Source of the DNA: Boletus sp. NGJ | Taxonomy: Eukaryota > Basidiomycota > Agaricomycetes > Boletales > Boletaceae | Length of the DNA: 64,000 nt | Assembly: GCA_019096195.1 (NCBI GenBank) | Contig: JAGTXK010000190.1 | Span: 310,001 to 374,000 of the forward strand | Direction: 5' to 3' | Shown: positions 1 through 11,596 of the stretch, piece by piece | Position numbering within the stretch: position 1 is the first letter of the stretch | Layout: the number at the start of each line of letters is the position of its first letter | Translations under genes and position numbers: made by a program | The notes under the pieces: generated by a model | What the model was told of the DNA's origin: nothing | The model's input: the letters and a program-made list of their open reading frames with translations, nothing else | The model's database searches: none

Positions 1-1210
1 TGAGAACGTACTGTCGAGGCCATGGCTGCAGGAACATTGAATATGACACCCATAACGGCATTTAGGTCGATGATCATGAATATCGTAGCCAACAAGTTTG
101 CCAAGAAACTGCCCGTACATGAGTACCAAATAAATCAGTTAAGACGCGAAGAACGTACGCGAGGATGAAGTAAACCAGTCCATCGGAGAATACCATGCGG
201 ACCAGCTTACTATGAATTCCGGAAGGGCCAGAGATCCGTCGACTCCACGCTAATTTGTATGCAGTCAGGCAAAGAACGATAAGGTCGAAACTCATGGAAT
301 AGATAAAGGTAGCAGCGAGGATGGTCGTATTACTCTTGATGATCGTACAGCCAACACCTTGGACCCAGATCACCTTAAGCAGCACACCTCAAACTGATAT
401 CAGCATGTGTTGGATTACCGAAAATGTTCGCATACCTTGCAAAATAAGTGACCAGTGCCCGAGGATAAGCAGGACTATGACTCCAATTATCCACTTGTTT
501 TGAGACCAAATTGCTATACTATGGTGATCGCAATGAGTAGCATATAGCACGAGTGATAGCAAAAACTTGCGTGCGAATTGAAAGATTGATACTAGCCAGA
601 CCGACTGCAGAGTCACCGGCAAGCTTGACGGAAAATAGTTATTTCCGCTCCTCTGCTGCCAGAATGACGACAACGAACCTGGTTGAACACATACAAAGCT
701 TGGCAATTGACCATTCTGTCTTCCCTTTGAGTACAATCAGCAGGAATACGCGACTCGGACTAACTTCGGCGTGTCAAGAGAAATCAATCTGTGATGCGGG
801 TTAACTGTGCTCGAGACTAGAAATAGGTGCTCTTACATTCCGATCATTGCGAATAACAACAGATATCGCCCGGCGAAATAAAAGATCTACAATAGGTCAT
901 CATCATTTACACCTTTTCATTGCACACGTTAGATTTACGAGGGGCCAACGAAATTTCCTTTTCCCGGAAATAACCGCCCAGTCGAAATCGAGAGTGAGCA
1001 TGATCTCCCATCTGGCAGCAAACGTGTTCTCAACTTGAAGTCTGATATGCTCGGCAGTCTAGGCTTACCCATAGAGACCCAGCAAGGCATGCATCAGTCT
1101 GTCGAAGACCACTGCAAAATGGTTCCAACTTGACGGATGTATCGGGTTGATAGACGTACAAACTCACCTAAGTCCCTCGAAAGTTCCGAAAGCGACTGCC
1201 AGTTGGTCAT
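1..1210 (-). CDS. Multi-span membrane protein, copy A (3' end outside window)
   Basis: This is an integral membrane protein of unknown function and a close paralogue of the gene at 4397-5988. The start ATG at 1210-1208 begins MTNWQSLSEL. Spliced exons give the blocks RLMHALLGLYGW, TLDFDWAVISGKRKFRWPL, FYFAGRYLLLFAMIGM, VNCQALYVFNQ, GLASINLSIRT, IAIWSQNKW and GHWSLILQG, then FIYSMSFDLIVLCLTAYKLAW and FLANLLATIFM. About seven hydrophobic segments are visible, so a plasma- or endomembrane protein is likely. The family looks restricted to basidiomycetes as far as I remember; I assign no Pfam. The intron at 519-570 has a GC donor (gcaagt). The C-terminal tail lies beyond base 1. Existence and exon phases are secure because they match copy B almost block for block; the function is unknown. 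Confidence 0.75.
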
Positions 1211-4200
1211 TTGGTCAGGATAGAATTCGTAGAGATGAACGAGTGGCCAAGCCGCGAACGGGCGCTTAAAGGAAGGGAAAGCAGGATGAGGAAATCCATT
1301 AAGAGTCCCGCATTAAAAACTCTCCGTCAAGTTACCCCATAAGTGCTCCTTGACATGCTTCTGTGTCCGTCCAGTGAATAACACACGCCGGTATTCGATT
1401 CAAGGAAGCCGAACGGGCGGTAATAATGCCAGTGCCAAAGCGTCCCCGGCGGGTTGCTTAACGGCACCAAGATGGTTACTCGGAGGTGAAACTGAAAACC
1501 ACGTTCGATCGAGGGTAGTTGATAGCCATGCTGACATTTCACTCACCACCCAAGGATCAATCGATCACACATCTAACACCGCACAACTTCTGAATGGCAG
1601 CTTCCAGTGCCCAAAATGCATAGTACTCGACCGACTTTTCTTTGAGAGAAACGGAGATGATCACTACACGGCGCTAATGCAACACGACGCTTGGTAGTCC
1701 GAAGGTGTCGCGATCACTCTTCGACCTTCTTTGCTGGCTTACCTTCTGACGACCAACGTAACCTCCGTTGGTCCATGCCTCGAGTTTCAACGCGTCCAAT
1801 TGGAGACGATTCCCCGAAGGACAAGGTCTAGCTGAGATCCAGTTCTCAGTAAAGAATCAAAATCACCTTACTGGATAAAGCCTCTCCTACTACGTTCATC
1901 ATTCGAATGGTTGATTTCCGTGGCAAATGCCCATTGAAATATTGACATGTGTAGTTGAAAGTTGATGGTTTAGTGCTCAGCGGGCCAGAATGACGGAAAG
2001 AATAAACAGGAACGTTAACCTCCGAGCAAAACAGGAGAGCCGCCGCTCGGCTGTTGATTCAGACACCCCAAATATTTGAAAGGTTCCCGCTGAGCTTAGC
2101 CAGCAAAAATCACAGCCCCCAGATCAGTGAATGATCTCAACCGAGAACCTGGTATAAGGACCGCGGTTATGACCAGTTCCTGCTATCCAGGGCCAATATT
2201 GTAGCCCGCTTACGCTTGCACTACGCGATAGCTTCTTGACAGGCAGGTTTCGATTTATTACAGCCATCGACACCGTGAAGCGAGTTCTAAACAAAGTGAA
2301 TGATGAACTTTCTCTAACGACACGCCCGAACTACCGACTAGGCTACATTTCCTGTACATTTCGTCCGACCACTGCGACTCACTCATGCTTTTTGCAAACC
2401 GCTGTATACACACTATCCATTGAATCGGACGGCGAGCATGAACCTAGTGAGGCGTCAAAACAGTCGGTGGTACTACGGAGGTTTCCACAAAACCACAATA
2501 CAGAGGTCGTAAGAGCTAGGCTGGGGAAGACAACTTGCAAATCGCGGGTGTACACGCGAAGGTGTCGAACGACAACGACTTTTTAACACCACCACGAACT
2601 TTGAGCCACTTTCTTACCCTTGCCACTTGTTCGCCTTCTTCCCACTTCTCAAAGTTGGTTTTCGTCTCCGTCCCAGCAGCCTTCCAGTAGATGCAGAGAA
2701 TAAACCTTGTTCCTCGACCGCCGTTTGGCTTTACAACATCGACCACTATGAAATCCAGGTTCTTCTTCAGTGCCAAAGTGATCACAGTTTGATAAACGAC
2801 TGAAGGGTTGTTGACCTATTTTGCCTGCTTGGGATGGATATGGATGAGGAGCTGGACCAATTGAGAATGGGTGAATACAAGTCCTCCAATCTTCCACATC
2901 GTTGATGAGTCGTTGTTACTGGGCTGAATCAGCTTTCTTCTAATGGGAAAGGATGTAAGTGAAAACAAACCAGCGTATGAACGTGTGGAGTTGGAGTAGC
3001 CAACCAGTCGCATAGTATCTTGTATACGCACCTTGCGATGATACCGATTTGGTCCGCACCTTTGACTTCGGTAATCTAAGAAAAATAAAACGGAAGCCTA
3101 TCGACGGGAATGTAGACATGCTAAGCGCGGCGTTCCTGAGTTACTTAAAACTAGAAATACCTACTACTTACAAGGAATTAGCAAGAAAGCGAGATACATT
3201 TCGCGACCTGAGTCAAAAAAGGACTCTTGTGGATGGGCCTTCAGAGGATTTCAGACCCATCACCGGAGGCCATGATAAGACTTGATTTTGCCAACAGCTG
3301 CGGGAGCCCAGCCAACGGTGTTTCATCTCGCTCCTGCTCCCTTTCCCGCTCCAATGGACCCTGGCGAACCTGCCCAGATCACAGGGTCACCAACCCATAC
3401 CATCAAAAAAGGGGGCCAGAAAATTGATGGGCCTTCCGTCGTTGCCTCAGGGTACACGCCTCAAAAATTGGAGGCTTAGCCGTTCATACCTTATCGAATA
3501 ATTTCTCTTCTTGTCTGTGAGCTCAGATAGGCTACCCTGTTCGACCTCAAATTTCCCCTGGTTTTGACTTTTGGCTGCTACCCGTAAAAGCTTGGTCGGT
3601 CAGAATATTGCAAACATGTGGTGGAATGCAGGTACCGCCGAAATTGGTGCTTGCGGTCGCGCCGGCGATTGTGTGCTGTATCGTGAAAATGGGCGCTCTG
3701 GCTCGACGGAGTATCTATTAATACATGAAACATCCCTTGTGGATCAGAGAGAAAGTGAGATGAAGTTGAAGGAACAACGTGTATTCACTTACAGTAAGCT
3801 CAGCGAGGACCTTCAAAGCTTCAAATCACAACTCATGCAAATGCGACGCGACCCTTTAATCCGCCGCATCGGTTCTGCCGAGCGATACGGCACCTGCAAG
3901 GCTGCAACTCGCAGAAGCGACCTTGAACGACTTCTTTTGCTAGCCGCCCCAATCGCAGCTCTCAAATAGTAGTGCCAGTGGTGGTGCAAGTCACTTAGTC
4001 ACTGGTGCAGTGTGCCTGCACGCTCAGCACTGCTTCGATCTGACGAGATTTGAATCTGTAATCACGGCGAAGAGTTGAACTGACATGCACAACAGAGGCT
4101 GCAGCAACTTGAAGGAATTAAGTCGGGGACCTGTTTGCTGCCACATCAAAAAAACAATTTGGAACGAGTACGTGGGTTGGAACTTGGCAATCGCCCTTCT

Positions 4201-4396
4201 ATTCCATTCAAAATTCCAAGCAGAAACGGGCACGGAGTAAAAATGATTGACAAGGGGCTGCCGGCCACTTAAACGCCATCGCCGATGTAACGGCCATACC
4301 CCAACGCCCTTTAAGAGCGGTCTCTTCAAGTGCCCATCCTATCAGCCCTCTCCCTCCCTGCCGTCAGCATCCACCCCCTGATCAACACATCCTCTA
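1211..4396. other. 3.2 kb spacer between divergent membrane-protein paralogues
   Basis: No recognisable gene lies here. The most coding-like stretch is on the minus strand at about 2610-2785. It reads VITLALKKNLDFIVVD, then FILCIYWKAAG and FEKWEEGEQVAR, and ends at a good donor (gtaaga). A second minus block at about 2816-2900 reads MWKIGGLVFTHSQ and QLLIHIHPKQ. They could be two exons of one unknown gene, but I could not join them in phase. Plus-strand open frames at 3282-3479 (PAPFPAPMDPGEPAQITG) and 3616-3969 have no recognised match, and the second has no upstream start in context. The spacer may also hold both promoters. Confidence 0.35.
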
Positions 4397-5988
4397 ATGG
4401 TCAACTGGCAATCTCCAACCGAGCTAGCGGCCGACGCCGGTGGGTTAGGATACCCCGCCTGGGATCCCTCGTACTGACCAAGCTCATTGCTAGTCGCCTT
4501 CAATAATTTTATGCATGCCCTCTTGGGTATCTACATGCAAGTCATGCTTCAGACTTCCGCATCTACGTACCCTTTGCTCATGTTATCCTTAGCTGGGAGT
4601 TTATCACCTCACTGGACTTCGATTGGCAGTTCCTCTCTGGAAAGAAAAAGTTCAGATGGCCACTGGTAGGATTGTCCGTCTATCACTGATGGTTGCTCTG
4701 ATAAGTCCACCCCAGGTATTTTATTTTGCGGGTCGTTACTGTCTACTATTTGCCCTCATTGGAATGTGAGCCTGATTTTTCTTCAATCCGTGGTGCCGAT
4801 CCTAAAGCTCCCCGTAGTGCCGTCGCCCTCAACGTCAGGACAGAAATTGATTGCCAAGGTCTGTATACGTTCAATCAAGTATTTGGCATGGCCGCCGTTG
4901 GGCTAGCGAGTATCAATCTCTCGATCAGAACGTAAGTCGATCGACTGAGATCGCTGTATACTCGTTTCTTACCCTTCTCAGAATGGCCGTGTGGTCACAA
5001 AATAAGTATATCGTGGCTTTCCTGATCCTAGTCATTCTTGGTCACTGGTCGCTGCTGTTACACGGTGAGTAGTTTGACAGTACATTGGGCATTCACATAT
5101 TTCACCTTCTAGGAACTCTGCTCAAGGCTGCTTGGGTACAAGGCACTTGTGTCATCACGGACACCAACAACCAAATCCTTGCTATCTGCTTTATATATTC
5201 CATGGTCTTCGACTTCACCGTCTTGTGCCTGACTGGCTGGAAGCTTGCGTTCCCTACTAGTGGCCGGTCTAAACTCATCAACCTTATATTCGGTGACGGG
5301 TTGATCTACTTTCTCATCGCGTAAGTCCGCATACATGTGCCTGCACAAGTTGGTTTTAGGTAGAGCTGATAAATCTGTGTCTGTAGATTCTTGGCGAACC
5401 TCCTTGCCACGGTGAGTACAATCATGTTCTGTGTCACTTCCCTGGCTGATTGTTGGCCCCGATTCTAGATTTTCATGCTCCTTAACTTGAATGCGGTCAT
5501 GTCCATCATCGCAAATGTTCCCGCTGCAATTGCATCTACGGTATCTAGACCGATTGAGCCTTTGGTCCTATTTAAACTGACTCTCTGAACCAGATCGTGG
5601 CTTGTCGAGTAGTCCGGAGATTGACAAACTTTACGTTCCAGAGCACAGAGGGCTTTGTGTTTGTATATTCGAATGTCTGCTTTTCGCTCTCCTGACACGT
5701 CTGCTACATAGTTCCACTGCTCAATCGACGGTTGCATTCCGCACCCTTCCAAATTCAGCGTCGCCCCACCACATCTCCGTGAAAAAAGGGGATAGTGTTC
5801 ACATACAGGTGTGTCCCCCAGTTACAGTGGGTATCCTTGCTGATCGATACGATGGGGTCTATTAGATGAACAGTCTTGTAAATCGCCCGGATACGGAGTA
5901 TGATGCTTCGGGAAGAACTATTCAAGGCGACGAATTTGACCCTGAAGCACAGGCTATCAACGACGAATTCAAAAAGCCCCCATACTAG
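4397..5988 (+). CDS. Multi-span membrane protein, copy B
   Basis: This is a membrane protein of unknown function, divergent from and paralogous to the gene at 1-1210. ATG 4397 gives MVNWQSPTELAADA. Further exons give FMHALLGIYIWEF, SLDFDWQFLSGKKKFRWPL, GRYCLLFALIGI, EIDCQGLYTFNQVFGMAAVG, MAVWSQNKYIV, GHWSLLLHG, FIYSMVFDFTVLCLTGWKL, FGDGLIYFLIA, FLANLLAT and IANVPAAIASTIVACRVVRR. The last exon starts at 5866 (MNSLVNRPDTEYDASG) and ends FKKPPY with TAG at 5986-5988. About seven hydrophobic spans and a polar cytosolic-type tail are visible. The intron at 4537-4592 has a GC donor (gcaagt..ag), which alone restores the conserved IYIWEF junction. Phases agree with copy A, although copy B has extra introns. 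Confidence 0.8.
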
Positions 5989-6497
5989 ATTCCCAGCACA
6001 TACACCACCGAGTCAATTCGCTCGCTGTGACCTCGCCCATCAGCAGAATTCCTGGCATCACTCTCATTATAGAGTTCATTCGCTTTCCGATGTCCATACT
6101 GTGCCTTATCAAGTTCTTTGTCTGGATTATGTTCAGGCCTCGGGACGACCGAGACCTTTCTCGGACTTCTTCCTATTTAAACCCATACCTATGCTGGCCA
6201 ACTCATTGGCGGTATATCCTCTTGGTACCCTTGTGCAAACACAGAATTTGACAAACTGTACAATAAATTGAACACCGTAACATACGGCAGATGGGCCCAT
6301 GGCAGCATCGCGCCAAAGACGTCATGATAATCGTCCAAGTTTACCAACATATTATGCTCTGGATTGATACTCCGAATCGTTGATACATTATTAGCGATCA
6401 GCTTAGATTCTGAACACCTTTCGCACTCGCGAACCCACGGGCTCGGGCGTAGCCGGTCGGCGCTCTTACAGACAACAAGACTTCACCTCGACTGAAT
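5989..6497. other. Intergenic, 509 bp
   Basis: This is the 3' flank of the membrane-protein gene and presumed promoter of the DUF2855 gene. Short open frames at 5900-6271 and 6027-6251 have no recognised content. No clear TATA box or repeat was seen. Confidence 0.5.
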
Positions 6498-7854
6498 ATG
6501 AGCACTCAACTTAACTTAACCATTTGCCATCCTCGTCTCTCATCTGGGCAGAGTTCCAACACTGCAATCTTGGCCAAGTCACTCGTTCCCTCTGTTCTGC
6601 CTGCCAACCATGTGCTAATCAAGGTTGACCGATTCGGATATTCTGCCAACAACCTCACCTATCAAGCTCTCGGCGAGGTTCCCCAACTCCGGTATGTTTG
6701 TTTTCGTTCCGGAATGATATACCGTAATGGAGGTGCATTTCCTTAGGTATTTTGATTTCCACGAGGCGCCAGAAGCTCCAGAATCAGGTGTATCGCCAAG
6801 TACCCACGGCGTGACCCCAGTGTGGGGATTTGGAACCGTTGTCGCTTCAACCCATCTAACGATTCACTTTGGCGAACGAGTTTATGGTTACTTTGCACCG
6901 ACACGTTTCCTTGTCTTCCCGGTTTTACCGTCGGATGTCAATCAGTATGCATTCACTGTTTCTCGCCCCCACTTTCCCGAAGGTATTGTCTTGCCCTACA
7001 CGATTTTCGTGTTGTTCTTCACTGTTTTTTTAGACAGAAGGCCCTACAATCAAATTACCAGATGCTCTACGGATCCCCTGTACAATCCGTCGCCCAGTAT
7101 AGAGGATCTCACTATGCTTTACCGTCCTTTGTTCTGGACTTCCTTCTGGTGCGAAGACTGGATCAATACCTCACAATATCGTGGAGGAGCTTCACGAATC
7201 CTCATTTCCTCTGCGTCAGCTAAAACAGCTTTTTGTCTGGCATACCTCATCTGCAAGCGGGGGACCACTTCGGGCAACAGCAGTCCCGTGAGACAGGTGG
7301 TTGGTCTGACGTCCAGAAAAAATTCCGAGTTCACAAAAAATCTCGGTCTCTATGACCATGTGTTGGAGTACGATGGGTTCGAAAACGCGACTGTGATGAA
7401 CGAACCATCGCAAAAGTGGATTTATATCGACGTTGCGGGTAACGAGAGCCTGAACTCCAAAGTATTCAATCATTTCTCTGATGCCAAGCTGGAGCTCGTC
7501 GGTTCTGTTGCACTCGGTCTCACCCACCTGTCGCCTTCATCGAAGAGTGACTCAGCGGCAGAGCAGACCACAAATACACACGGTGCCCCGTCAACCCTCG
7601 AACGGTTCTTCATGCCCAAGTGGTTCGCGAGTCGGAGGAAGGAGATCTCTGTTGAAGAGATTACGCGATTGCAACAGCACGCGTGGTCTGGGTTCATGCA
7701 GGATTGCAGAAATTGGGGGATTACGATTCGCAGGGTATCTGGGGCGCAGAACGTGAAGCAGGCGTATGAAGAGGTGGTCAGGTCTGGCATTCCTCCTCAT
7801 CGGGGTCTCATTTGGAGTCTATGGGAAGAAGACACGGTAAACGCACGTTTGTAG
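6498..7854 (+). CDS. DUF2855 family protein
   Basis: This gene encodes a protein of the DUF2855 family (PF11017), which is related in sequence to quinone-oxidoreductase-type MDR proteins; no reaction is established. ATG 6498 starts MSTQLNLTICHPRLSSGQSS. Two introns are supported by phase: 6692-6746 (joining QLR to YFDFHEAPE) and 6983-7033 (joining FPE to DRRPYNQ). The stop is TAG at 7852-7854, giving about 415 residues. Family-like signatures are HVLIKVDRFGYSANNLTYQ, GERVYGYF, MLYRPLFWTSFWCEDW and ILISSASAKTAFCLAYL, the last resembling a degenerate nucleotide-binding turn. It stands alone, and SEC24 follows 210 bp downstream. Family call is confident; enzymatic activity is unproven. Confidence 0.85.
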
Positions 7855-8064
7855 GGGACCTTTAGGAGTGAATAAACCAACACCGCGTGTGCATGAGTTG
7901 CGAGCTGCAGCATCAAAAGTTGTACTGGCGGTAATGAAAAGACTACGGCCTACCAAGTTTGCGTGGCGCTGAACAGTCGACGCCCCGATTTGGTCGACGT
8001 GCCGCGCGTCAGGGATCAGACGTATCGTCCGTAACGATTGAGCACGGTCCGCTCTTACCACCGT

Positions 8065-11000
8065 ATGCCCCTTCACCACATACCACAACCTCCCCATAGC
8101 GCTGGGGAGCCATATAGAGGTAGGTCAGCATACCTCGTCAACTGTCCAGTGCTTAACTACTGTTGCAGGTCTACGCGCCCGTATCGACCCCAATCAAGTT
8201 CCGTCTCCAATAGACTCCATCGAAACCGACAAGGAGACATGGGAGAAACAGATGTATATGACTTTACCGGGGAACAATCCACCGCTTTCCACGACAGATT
8301 TTGTTGCCTTTGACCAAGGTGAGTGTCAATCAAGTACTTCGTGGATCGGGAGTTGGTCAAGAACATCGAGGCACCTGGTCTTTTCTTTGTCTTGGATCTC
8401 CAAGCCTGCAACCTAGCGTTATCATAGCTGACGCGTTCGTGGTACAGGCAACTCTAATCCTAAGCATATGCGTGTCACGACCTGGAACTTACCCAACTCA
8501 GCCCACCTCACCCGAGAATGTGACATACCCCTCGCTGTAGTGGTGCAACCGTTCGCAGACCTCGACTCTCGAGAAGAGCCTGTTCCTCTCGTTGACTGCG
8601 AGCCGAGTGGTCCTGCAAGATGTGTCCAGTGCAGGGGATATATCAATCCCTGGTGTACGTGGGTCGCGGGTGGTAGCAGATGGAAATGTAATCTGTGCTC
8701 CCATGAAACAGAAGGTTCGCTATACCTCCATTTCCTCCTTGCTCCACGTGCTAGACAGCCGTTTAGTTTCGCAGGAATATTTCAGCAACCTAGATGCCAA
8801 TTTCATGCGCTTAGACCACGCTAATCGCCCCGAGTTAAACAAGGGTACGGTTGATTTCGTTGTCGAATCTGACGAGTATTGGGCACCACCTCCTCTACCA
8901 AAATTGGCGCCTACCTACTTCACCCCCGAACCGCCACCATCGACACCCCGAAAACCAGTCCCGTTACATTATCTGTTTGCCTTGGATGTTTCTATCAATG
9001 CCGTGGAGTCCGGTTTTCTTCAGTCTGTTTGCACTATTCTCCTGGACGTCCTGTATGGGGGTACTGCTACTGACGGATCAACGTTCGAACCCTGCTTTCC
9101 GCAGGGATGCAGAGTTGGGATTCTCACCTTTGACCAAGCACTTCACTTTTACAACCTGTCTGTGAGGGTAGCCAGAATGATCCGCCGAATTCTGCTTAAC
9201 TGTTCACTAGGCAGATCTCCCTCAAGCACATCAACTCGTAGTGGCGGATTTGGAAGAGATCTTCCTCCCTTTGCGTGATGGGCTATTCGTTGATCCATGG
9301 GAGTCAAGGTGTGTTTAATATTGGGGTGTCCTCGCCTCTGTCTGACGTATCGCGGTAGGACAGTGGTCGAGAACCTGATAGGTTCCCTAGTGGAACGCAA
9401 TGACCAGACTGTCATTAGAGAGTCGTGTCTCGGCGGAGCTCTTGTAGCTGGACTCGCATCTTTGGTGTGCAGTACAGAGTTTCATGTCATGAGAGTGCCC
9501 TTATAACACTCCCACAGGCTGGTCGGGGGGGACATATTGTCATGTTCCAGTGCACCATGCCCACGATTGGCCCAGGTAGTTTGGAACCCCTGACGGACGA
9601 GAGCCAGGTTTACGGTACAGATAAAGAACGCACGCTCTTTATTCCTCGCGTACAGGCATGGCGTGACATCGCCGAGGAATGCTCCGACGAAGGCATTGGT
9701 GTGAGTATGTTTTTGGGGATGAGTAGAGCTATTGACCTTGGCTCGATTGGTATGGTAGCTTCAATCTTCCGTTGAGGGAATCTGACACGGGTTTCCACAG
9801 GCATCGTGTCTTCTATTACTGGTGGAGAACTGTTCTTTCATCCTCGATATAACCCTGCACGTGACCAAATCGTACTAGCCTCTCAGCTCCGGAGGTTGGT
9901 GACGCGAACCACCGTATTCAGCTGTGTGATACGCATTCGTTGTTCTCATGGTAATGTTCCGTGTCTTCGACTTACTTCGCACTTCCATCCCGTTTTTCCA
10001 AGGGCTGCGGGTATCAAAATACTATGGGAATTTTCAAGAACGCTCGCTTACGGACTTGGCACTTGGTGTTCTTGATTCCGACAAGGCCGTGTCCGCACTA
10101 ATCGAACATTCTCGAACGCTAGATGAGCGTCAATACGCGTACCTGCAGTGTGCGGTCTTGTATACGTCCATTGATGGCCAGCGAAGAGTGCGAACATGCA
10201 ATCTTGCACTGCAAGTGGTATCACTGGCTGGCAATGTATTCCGCTTTGCCGACATGGATGCCGCGGTGTGCCATCTTGCTCGAGACGGTGAGTCATTGCT
10301 ACCAGTCCTGATGAAGCTCGTTGACTTGACTTGCGTACAGCAATGGCGAGCTTATCTTCACGACGAATGGCTCAAATTAGAGAAGATCTGACAGATAAAT
10401 GTTCATCAATTCTACTTGGATACAGACGGAACTGTGCAGCAGCTACAGCACCATCACAAGTGAGCGAGCCAAGTCTCGATTCCTGTGCGTTTCTGAGAAA
10501 TGTCACAGTTGATAATACCGGAAGCTTTCCGAGCGCTCCCACTCTACATTCTAGCAATAACCAAGTCCAAACCCCTAAAAGGCTTGTCTTTGTGGTTGTT
10601 GAGTGGATTTCGGTTCATAATTGTGTGTAGGACGTAATGTTTCCGCGGACGTTCGAAATTACTATGCTCAGAAGATCCTTTCGATGGGTGTCCGCAACAC
10701 GATGCAGTACCTCTATCCCCGCCTCCTAGCTCTTCATGACTTGGACGAAAATGCAGCGCTTCCCGACGCCACGACTGGCCAGGTCCATTTGCCCGTCGCT
10801 TATGCGGGACAGTCACATGTTCATGGAGGGTCATGGCGTCTATCTCATAGGTATCTTGGAGAAGCTATCCGTGATTGGTAATTTAACCGACTCATAATTA
10901 ATTGATAGACAACGAGGAATTTATGATCTTCTGGGTGGGTACAAGTGTCTCGCCGCGGATACTGCTGGACCTTTTTGGCGTTGATGATATAGTCGCCTTG

Positions 11001-11596
11001 GATCCGAGCAATCTGGTCAGTTTTGTAATGACATGATGAATGATTACTCTCAATGCTATTTATGCAGACGGAGCTCCCTATTCTGGACACCCGGCTGTCC
11101 CAACAGGTTCAGTATATCCTCGGCCACCGCTATGGCCAACGTGGACGCGTCCCAAAAATGCTTGTAGTCCGTCAGAACATGGACGGGATGGAAATAGAGT
11201 TCAGCGATATGCTAGTCGAGGACCAGAACAATGCTGCGATGTCATATCTTGACTGTAGGTCGCCTTATTACATAGCATGCCGGCCCCATCCTCGAGTCGA
11301 CTGATCCGATTTCTGCAGACCTCTGCCTCGTTCACAAACAAATCAATGTTGCGGTGCGCAATGTCGCTGCTCTGGCATCAGGCTGCATGTCTAATCTGAC
11401 AACTCTAGCTTACGAACGGTGGTTCGCTTCCTTCGACCACCAGCCTCCGAGGATCACCTTGGTAGATCGGACCATTGTCCTTCTTGTCATAGCCGACGTA
11501 CTCGTGGCACGGTTTGCAGAAACATCTAGAATGCATTTTACATCATTCGTTGCTCAGCGCGTGGGTGTCCTTTCAAAGTGCGCTGAGTTCGGGTAG
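8065..11596 (+). CDS. SEC24: COPII coat subunit SEC24
   Basis: SEC24 binds cargo in the COPII coat that buds from the endoplasmic reticulum. Exons in order give [13 protein letters not shown], the zinc finger (CVQC and CNLC flanking GYINPWCTW), the trunk ([19 protein letters not shown]), [110 protein letters not shown] and the gelsolin-like end [30 protein letters not shown]. About 14 short introns are needed. ATG 8065 is chosen as the first in-frame ATG; only about 20 residues precede LRARID, so the N-tail is short. The reading frame is broken by one base at the CCC run 10792-10794 (LPSLMRDS is restored with CC). The intron 10582-10630 has a GC donor. After HKQINVA the frame runs about 85 residues more to 11596, unlike usual SEC24 ends, so the 3' end is uncertain. 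Confidence 0.9.

Noticed and set aside
3571-3969. Possible gene with coiled-coil-like end
   Set aside because: There is no ATG at the frame start, no recognised motif and no splice support; left as part of the spacer.
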